Positions 25,601-34,600 of a DNA stretch of 64,000 nucleotides are shown here, piece after piece; the first letter of the stretch is position 1, and every line of letters starts with the position of its first letter. Location: assembly GCA_023634235.1 (NCBI GenBank), contig JAMKCF010000008.1:20055000-20118999 (forward strand), read 5' to 3'. The position numbers were made by a program, and so were the translations under genes. Source of the DNA: Pisaster brevispinus. Its lineage: Eukaryota; Echinodermata; Asteroidea; Forcipulatida; Asteriidae. The notes beneath the pieces are model-generated. The model saw only the letters and a list, made by a program, of their open reading frames with translations. It made no database searches and was not told where the DNA came from.

Positions 25601-28600
25601 TTGTTGTTATAGCACGAGCGGAACCGGCTTAAGCAGAAAATATTACTTAAAATGTTTGTGCCATTAATGCAAAAATGCATGGAACCAGTCACTTAACGTT
25701 CGTGTGATATAGTGTTTTGGCTGGTGACCTCTGATGAGCAAGTTTATTTTTGCTCAGCTGCTTTTTGTTCTGTGAAATGAGGCCCAAGTGTGCTAAGTCA
25801 TCAGTACACTCCTTGTAATAGTTGCATCTTACCTTTTACCGATGGCTCTCTTTCATGACAGAAACAGCGTCGTGGCGGTAAACATCGCAAGAGAGGCTCC
25901 GAGGCTACCCTATCGTCCAAAACCTCCAATACCAGCACCTCGGCCACTAGCGTGGTGGTCCTGTACAGCGCTGTGGGTTTAACACCTGTCCATCAGCAAC
26001 TAGCGGAGACATACCAGTGAGTACCAGCCCAAAACGCACAAGATTTAGTTAACCATTATTGACGTCACACAATTTCAAAGTTGCCTAATCATTATGCGTT
26101 GTGGTATTCCTTGCCTGATTGGTAGGGGAATCACTTTGCTGCATAGAAAATTTAGACCGCCGGATGCAGCTCAAAGCCAGTAAAGATTAACCTCGTTCCC
26201 AGTGGTGTACGGTCTCGACGCGCCATTTTGTTTTCTTTCCCAGAATGCCTTGCACGATTGTAACCCCTGGAAGTGTGACTTTAAAATATCCAAATATATT
26301 GGATATTTTAATTAGTCCTGTGGTTGATCCATTCTGTGTCAGAGACTTCGCAGAGCGCGCTGTCAAAGGACGCATCAAGTCATGGAGCAACTGGCCCCCT
26401 CGCATTCTTTTTTGATCTTGTGATACGTCTAACTGTATGCAGTTTAGGGTGACCATGTAAAAACATGATTCATTTGAAATGTATTGCGTCAAAATACGTG
26501 CATTTTTACATGGGCGCACTGAGCGCCCAACAAGCGCTCGAATGTTTTTAACAAGCGTGCACGCAAAGCAGTACATTTTGGTTAGCCAATCAGCATTGAT
26601 TTTCAGTGTTTCCCTGCTAGGGCTTAGGGACGAGAGGTATCGGTACGGCGCGCTGCCCATGGTAGCGAGGCTGAGTAAAGATGGCATATTAAGACAACTC
26701 TCGTTGTAACAAGGTCGCTGGGACTGGCCAAATGACCTCGGAAACATTGTAATAAGAGGACAGCAACATAAAGTAGAGAATGCAGTTCAGGACTTCAGAA
26801 TTTGCTCTTTATAAGCAGAACCCCTTTATAACAGTGCTATTTAAAACGAGGGTTAACTTAATAGGGAGCTATCTTATGAAATAATTGGTTTGTGTGTATT
26901 TGAACAATCATCTAGACATGTACTCAGCTTATATTGATTAGTGATTAGTTCGATTGTTTTTGGTAGCCATATTAATCTATTGTTCCGAAATGATTGACTT
27001 CCGAAAAATTTTGTTGTAGAAGTTGAAGCGCGAAAAATATGAAATCACTTTCAGAAATGTCTCTTTTTGGTAGCGGGAGACCACTAACATAGTGGTAGAT
27101 AGCTCAGTTTGTAGAGCGCGGCACATTAATCCAGAGGTCACAGGTTCAAGTCCTGCTCTGGACACTTTTCCTTCTTCCCAAATTAAAGTGAACCACTCAT
27201 TAATAACAATGTGCTCTTTTAATTTTTTTTTTTTTTTTTTTCTGTCACAAATTTGTTGCATGTGTGTTTATATATTTGATATTTCATTCTTTTTTTGTAA
27301 TATAGTAATAATTTTAATGACCATTTTGTAAACTGTACATTTCGGCTTTTAGCCGCTGTATTGCAGTGTTTTAATAAACCATGAATAATAATAATAATAA
27401 TAAAATACATAGGATAAGTAGTGCCAGTTTCAAAAAAAAAAAAAAATCATAAAATGTCATATTTTTCCAAAGCCAAACACCAGGCCTGGTGTTACAGCAA
27501 ACCTAATCCTGTCTAGATCACCTATCCAAGTAAATAGGCGTTTACTTTAACAAGTATGTCATACATTCCACACTCTCGCCTATGATAAAAAAAAAAAACT
27601 TGATTAAATGTGAGTTTTTGTGGATTGAATTTTTGCTTCTCAGGTTTATCCCAAACAATATCCCTCTGATGTGCAGCATGAATGCCAAGGCTGCAGCTAA
27701 GGTTGGACGATCTGATCTAGTACAGGTAGGTTCATGTCTAGTCAGGCCAAAGCATTCTTTATTCCAGACTTCCTCTCCTTGTAGTCGATTTCACTAAGCA
27801 CAAATCTATTTTGCTGAATACCAGAATAAGGTAACCAGCCAAAAAAGCACATCACACATACCATATTTCACTGGTTTCCTGCTCATGTTCGCTTTAGCAT
27901 AAAATTGTTTGTTCAACCTTGTGTAAATCTTTTTTGGGAGGAGTGTTGGCTCAAAAAAAATAGCATTGTGGTCTCGAGGTTTTGAAGAGTACGGACTGCT
28001 TTTCTGCAAGAAAATGCTGACAACATTCCACCAATAGAGATTCACACATGGTTGGACCTGCAAGTTTACTAGTAATCGTAAATATATATATGTTAACTTT
28101 CTTTTTTGTTAATTGTTATTATTATTATTTTTAATAGTAATTGAAATTTATATTATCCACTCCATGCAAAGCTTCAGGCATCACTTACATTTGTATTTAT
28201 ACAAACTGCCTCTAGCTACCGGGCAAGCTCGTTGGTCTAGTGGCAAGACAATTGATTTAGAAGGGCAAAGGTTGTGGGCTCGAATCCCACCCCTGTAACA
28301 TGGATTTTTTTCGCAGGACTCGGGGGGGAAAGTACTGAGTATACAGTACTTAACACACATCAGTGTATGGGTAAAACCACATAAAATTTATAGTTTGAAT
28401 GTGCAGGGTAAATTTATGTGCTCATAACTCATTTGAACTGGTTCAATTTTACACATGCCACCTGTGGATTGCTTGTGTTGAATGGTTCAACCGCCAATTA
28501 TAGAATTAATGAGATTATACATCAACCGTGACCCAAACTGATGACATAATGGCGAAGCTCGCTCTAAATCACTCCAGAAACATGGAAATAGGCCGATCCA

Positions 28601-31600
28601 CGATATTTCATGTCAGCTTTACAATGGATGATGAATGCTAACATTCATGATGAGGAGCTGTTACAGTTCATCCAATGAACATGATTAATTAAGCAGTGTT
28701 GGAAAGGAAAATGAGCCCAGAGAAAGGACCATAGTTGTACAAGATCTTTATAATCCCTTTTGTTGTTTGATCATATTTCCAGTCTTTGAATTCTGCTTAT
28801 TGATTAATTTAAGTACCTTGGAATAGCCAAGGTCTTGTAGTGTGTTCAACTTTTGCCAATTTCGTTTATTTAATTACTCCTGATTTTGATTAATTCTTTA
28901 CTGTTAATATTATTATTATTGCTGTTTCGGTTAACGGTTCTCTTTATATTCTTCCTTCTTAGGACTCCTTTCAGTTATTAGCAGTTTCATGTTTTTAAGG
29001 GGATCATGAAATCCTGTTTCTGATTACAGTTTTATATTTTTCGGTATGTTTTTTATTGGCTTTTTGTTTGACATCTTTGTATATGTGAAGAGCCTTGAGT
29101 GTCTTTTTAGGCGGATTTTGGTGCTGTATAAATACTATTTGTTATTACTATAATTATTCATTATGTTGTATAGCTGAGACAATAACCAGATATCTGTGTG
29201 TAAATGTTCAGGCAAGGCAAACTAAAAAGTCAAAAACACAATTCTGTTTTTGTGGCCTTTTCTTTGTGAGGTGCCACATCGAAATCAGCCACTTTGTTAA
29301 ATTTTGAAATTGAAAGAGAACACGAGTGAAATTCTAGCCTTATCAACGTCATAAACACTCCATATGTTGGGAAATATAGGTGCTAATTGGATATTTGAAA
29401 TATTATATTCTCATGTTTTTGATGAGCAAATAAACCCTGGTGTGAGTTTTGGCTGGAGGTGCCTGGTTTTGACACGGAGCGTCACAATTGCTCTGACCTC
29501 TAACCATTTGGTTTCTTGGCTTTTTTTTTGCTGAATTGCTTTGTTTTGCTTTTCTAGCAAGAATTTATTTTTTTATTTTTTATTTTTTTCCCTGACAATA
29601 CCCTATATGTATAGCTTACTGTAACTTTTTATATTTTGAATGTGATTCTACTTGGCTTGCTGGCCACTGATGTCAAATATTTGTTTACAAACCATGAATA
29701 TTTATATGAAATACATTCAGAGCATTCCGAGCCCTGGCATAAGACAAAATCCATCAATGCCTTGTGTGGGAATCGAACCAACAACCATCTGTTACATGTA
29801 GGCAAGAATGAAGTAATAAATTGTCTTCCCAGATCTAGAATGTTGTTAACTTTTCAAAACTTGCAAGTGTTTTTCTAGTTAAAGACTACGGGGAATGGGC
29901 ATAAAATTTAAATGTTGTGAATGCACTTTTTGAAGCTCACTCAGTCTTTTCTTGTGTTTGGTTGATGTGTAGGTTTGGTCACTGGCAGCGTTATCCACAA
30001 GCAATGAATTAAAACCGTCCTCTGTTCCTGATGAAGAAACACCGTGGGCTCAACATCCGTTTGGAAGACAGTTACTGCAGACATTGTAAGGAGAACGATA
30101 AGTCATTAATTATACTAAAGAGGGACTTCAATTTCAAACTCAGTTTTGTGATCCACTCATTTCTTCGAGGAATAGAGTCCTCATGAAAGTCGGGAAAAAG
30201 TTACAAGTCTCTAACCTCATGTTAGAATTGTGTAAAACGTCATTTTATCTTATACTTTTTCTCACAGAATTTTGAAACGTGACGTCATCACCCTAACCCA
30301 CACCACACCTGCGACCCCACCCTCACCGTAACCCTAACCCTAACCCGGACCTGCAACCCCGTTCTCACCCTTACCCTAACCCTAACCCTAGCCCACATAA
30401 TAACCTTATCCAAACCATAGACCACACCATAAACTTAATGCTCGCCCCCACCCTAACCCACACCCGTACCCCTAACCCACACCTGCACCCTCACCCTTAA
30501 CCTAACCCTGACCCACACACCTTCAACTCCACCCTCACCCTAACCCCTAACCTTAACCCACAACCCACATTTTAACCCAACCCTCGCCTTAATGCTGCCA
30601 CGAGGCGGACATCCATTATCCATTTACAACAACTCACATAAACATGTCAAGCCTAAATGAGTTTGGATAAATCGTTGCATTTATATTTTTATTTCCTTAG
30701 GTTGGACCACTACAGCAGTATACATGACATACAGACTCTAGCCATGTTATGCTGTACATTTGGTTCCATCTCCAAGATATCAAATCAGCTGATGAATGGA
30801 GTGGATAAGAATATCAAATCTTTCAAAAGCGTGAGTTTACCCCCAACATATTTTATCTGAATGCAGGTGGGTTTTGTTGTTTGTCTGCCTGGCAAAGAAA
30901 CGTAGTGCTATTATATTCTTAGATGAAGAAATCTTGCTCTTTGGTTTACTTATCTAGCATTGAGGATACTGTTTACAAAAACACCTAGAAATCTTTAAAA
31001 ATAGGGTCATAGATTGTTTTTTGTCAATGTGATGCTGATTTGTAGGCAAAAGTACAAGACGGATCCAATAAAATTTCTGTGTGAAAGTTTCAGCTGAATA
31101 CAGTGTGCACTTGCTGAGAAAACCGGCAAAAAACTGTCACAGTATTTTCACAAGAACATCCAATCCATCCCGGTTAGTGAGCTGACAGCATTCGCGAATG
31201 GACACCAACCCTCTGAATACTGAGAAACGATTCAAGCATGAATTGTTTCTCAGATTCAAATGTTTTTCTTGTTTTCAAATCACTGGCAAAATAATTTCAC
31301 TGGCTGCTTACTACCATTACCATTTTTTTTCTACAAGTAAGCTTTCAGATAGAAATTACTAAAAAGAAGTTCTGAATCATATATAAGCCAAAGTATGACC
31401 CTATCTTTTACAAGTGAAGCAGTGGTATTTTTCCTCACCTTCCACCTCTGAAACCCAGGTTTGAATCGCAACAGGGGGCACTATGTGGAATGGGTTTTCA
31501 GTCCTTGTCTGATGGGGTGGGTTTACCCTGGAATAATTCTCTGGGGTTTTCATCCCACATCTAAAACTGAAACCTCCTTCCTTGTCTTCTCTCCAAGTGG

Positions 31601-34600
31601 GGCTTTTGACCAGTCTAGTGTTTAAGTTTGCTTTTCTGAGAGTCCTTGGCTTCGCAACCAGACTTAAAAAATGAAATGAAAGCAATCATTTGATATCACA
31701 TATCTTGTGTCACCGTTGTCAGGTGGTATCGTATGTCTAGGTTACCTTGGCGACAACTCAGGACGACTGTCATGTGAAAACGACTGAAGTGTGACAAATT
31801 GCATTATTAACGAGGATAGTGATTATAATCAACGGTCCCCCCCCCTTGGGAACCAGTTGATGAAGCAATTAAGTAGTTCAGGTTCGCCCAGCCATGACTT
31901 TCATCAGTCACCCTCCACCTGTTGATTATTTTGGTTCCAGCTCGGGTATTGTCATAGATTGGATCAAGTGACTTGTTGACTACACTTTTGATGGAGAAAG
32001 TGATTGAAGACATTTTTTATTGTATGTTTTTGGGGGTAAAAAATTTCAGTTTTATCTCTGGTGGTGTGCTATATATGTTTTTGGAAGAGTCCATCTCTAT
32101 CCTGTAGTCATCATTAAATGCACCGTTGACAATTACGTTGTCATAATATTTCCTTGAATAATACCCTGTTCTTGTATTGTACTTTATCAAAGGACAGATA
32201 TGCCAAGTGTTTGAATAATGAGAGCCATTTGTATAGCACCTTGTAAGGGTTTGCAAGGTGATGTGGCGGCACAATCCGCTGCCAGTTAGGCCAGAAACAC
32301 CCGGGCAGACCCCTTCTTTAGTGTTCTGGGTTCTTTTACGTGCACAACATACGGCTTTACGTACCATCTGAAGGGTAAAGCAATTGTGCTTTAGATTCTG
32401 GCTCGAGGACACAAGTGCCATGACCAGGACCTGAACCCAAACTTTGACAAGAGTCTGGTGCATTAGACCGCTTAATCACAACAATATACAAATATTTAAT
32501 TCATGTGAATGCATTTATTCAGAATATAATCACGAGGTGAAACCCGAACTATTCCTTCACGTCCTTTCACAGAGTGAGGCGAAACATCTGGCCTCTAACT
32601 ATTTGTTTTGCATTTATACCATAGGTCCTTTTTGGTTGGTAAAGCAGTTTACAACAGCCAATTCTATTTTCTCAACTTTATTTTTAGTGCATTGTATTGT
32701 TTGTTACTTTTTTCGTACAACTGTTTGGCTGTTTTGTTGTTGTACATGTTTGAATTTTCTCCTTTTTCATTCTATGTTGTGATTTAATATGCATCATTGG
32801 CCCCAGAGAAAGCAGCGGAATCTCTGATGAGGTCCTCAGAATAAATATGACCAATAAATTGTTGAAAATTCATATTTTTATTTGGTACTGGTATCAAGCT
32901 CATAAAAAGTAATTTTACAAACCATTCATAATTATTTTTCAATCCTTTTCAATTACTTGGTATCAGTCATGTCAGTGGAAACAGCTTTCATGCTGAGCTT
33001 ATTTTACCCTGTATAAAAGTATAACCAAATAAATAAAAAAAATAAAAAATGAATAAATGAATAAACAAATAAATGTATACTACCTGTTAAGACACTTATT
33101 GAATCGATTTCTCATGATGAGATGTTTATTTACTTGGTTCACTAGTATCTTGTGACAGACCCAAACGATCCGATCTTCACCAGTAAGTGGTCCGATGGAA
33201 CGGGGACTTCTCATCAGCAGTTGAGTTTCTCTGATTCACCTGATGATTATCGCTTCGGTGAGAACAGAGATCCGGAGCAGATTGAGAAAGAGCAACACGC
33301 ACTCAGCACTCAGTGAGTAGTGGTTTGTTTGTCTATTGTATAATTTACTCACTTGCTCATGAGTAGTGAGTAGTGTTTATATAATGAGCTGTTTAGCACA
33401 TGTTGAGTGGATCTTTGATAGCACTTATAGGTATTATACAAGGTTGATAATGGTACAAAAAAATCATCGTTTAATTTTAGTCTGAAGCTTACAGATTATG
33501 AAGTTCAGTCTAGAACCATTTTTGGGGGGTGAAACATTCCCTCTGAAATAAAGTCATGTTTGAAAAAAACTGTACCTGAAAACCTAAAAAAAGGGAAAAA
33601 GCTAATTTCGGTCGTTGCAACCAAAATTAAGAACGATGTGTTTACATAATTGTGCTTTTTTTCCCACTGTTTGCTCCTGACTCCCACAACGGACTACGCC
33701 CACCTTTTTACTGGTTTGTTATTTCATGTGTTGATCAGACAAAACATGAACACTGTCTGCGACTATTTTGTCAGCTGTACCAATCCTGAATGACACCTGT
33801 AAGTTTTTTTAAAACCTTGCATGCTTTAAAATGCAGAAGTTCAGTCACGATGTTACCAGTATTGACCATATTATAATTAAACAAGAACTGCATAAAGTAT
33901 ATATGATGCAATGTTTGGTCGATCACGTATAGAAGCTAATCGGATGCGATTGTTGCTTCTTGTTGTGTATACAGTAGTTGCTTGAGTAGCTTAAAAGATA
34001 TAAACGGGAAACCAGTCACAAACATTGCCCAATTTCAAAAAGCCTCTAAACACAAAAACACAGACAAATCCTGCTTAGCTAAAACAGGTTACCAGCCAAA
34101 AAGTTATGAAGTTTACACTGTCGCCATTGTTTCCCAACTCATTTTTTGCTCAGCATAGAAATTTGGTTAGCAGTAATGTCTGCTTAACAGCTTGATGAAA
34201 TTGGGCCTAGTTCGTATAATATCATTAGTTTGGCCAGTGACCTTTTTGTGGAAAGCAAAAATTAATTACGCTTAGCGACATTCTTTGTAAGTTGTATAAC
34301 TTGGCCTCTGATAATGAATGTTATTTGGTTTTACCCATACACAGATAAACCAAATAATATTCTTTATCCCCGATGCAAATTTAACACCTACCGCTGATAA
34401 CTTTTTGGCATCTTACAGATTGCTAGAGCCATTGCTGTCAGTGCAGTTTGATGCCTTCAAGAAGAGCTATGCAGATATCTTGTACCGCTGGAAATTGCTC
34501 CAAGAAAGAGCACAAGTTGTCAGTTATATCTCTTGTCCTTCATTCACCAACAGTGATCTGTGTGAGTAGAGAATTTATCATTCATTTAAAAATAATGTGT

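Noticed and set aside
26187..26747. 186-codon minus-strand frame
   Set aside because: No recognisable domain or splice context; it lies within a region with weak terminal inverted repeats in a WDR59 intron.
27096..27165. Candidate tRNA gene with good A and B boxes
   Set aside because: No acceptor stem can be paired and a SINE-type body follows; the same holds for the tRNA-like heads at 11456, 22830, 23695 and 28195.
32017..32463. 148-codon minus-strand frame
   Set aside because: Most of it is the family-1 SINE read on its own strand.
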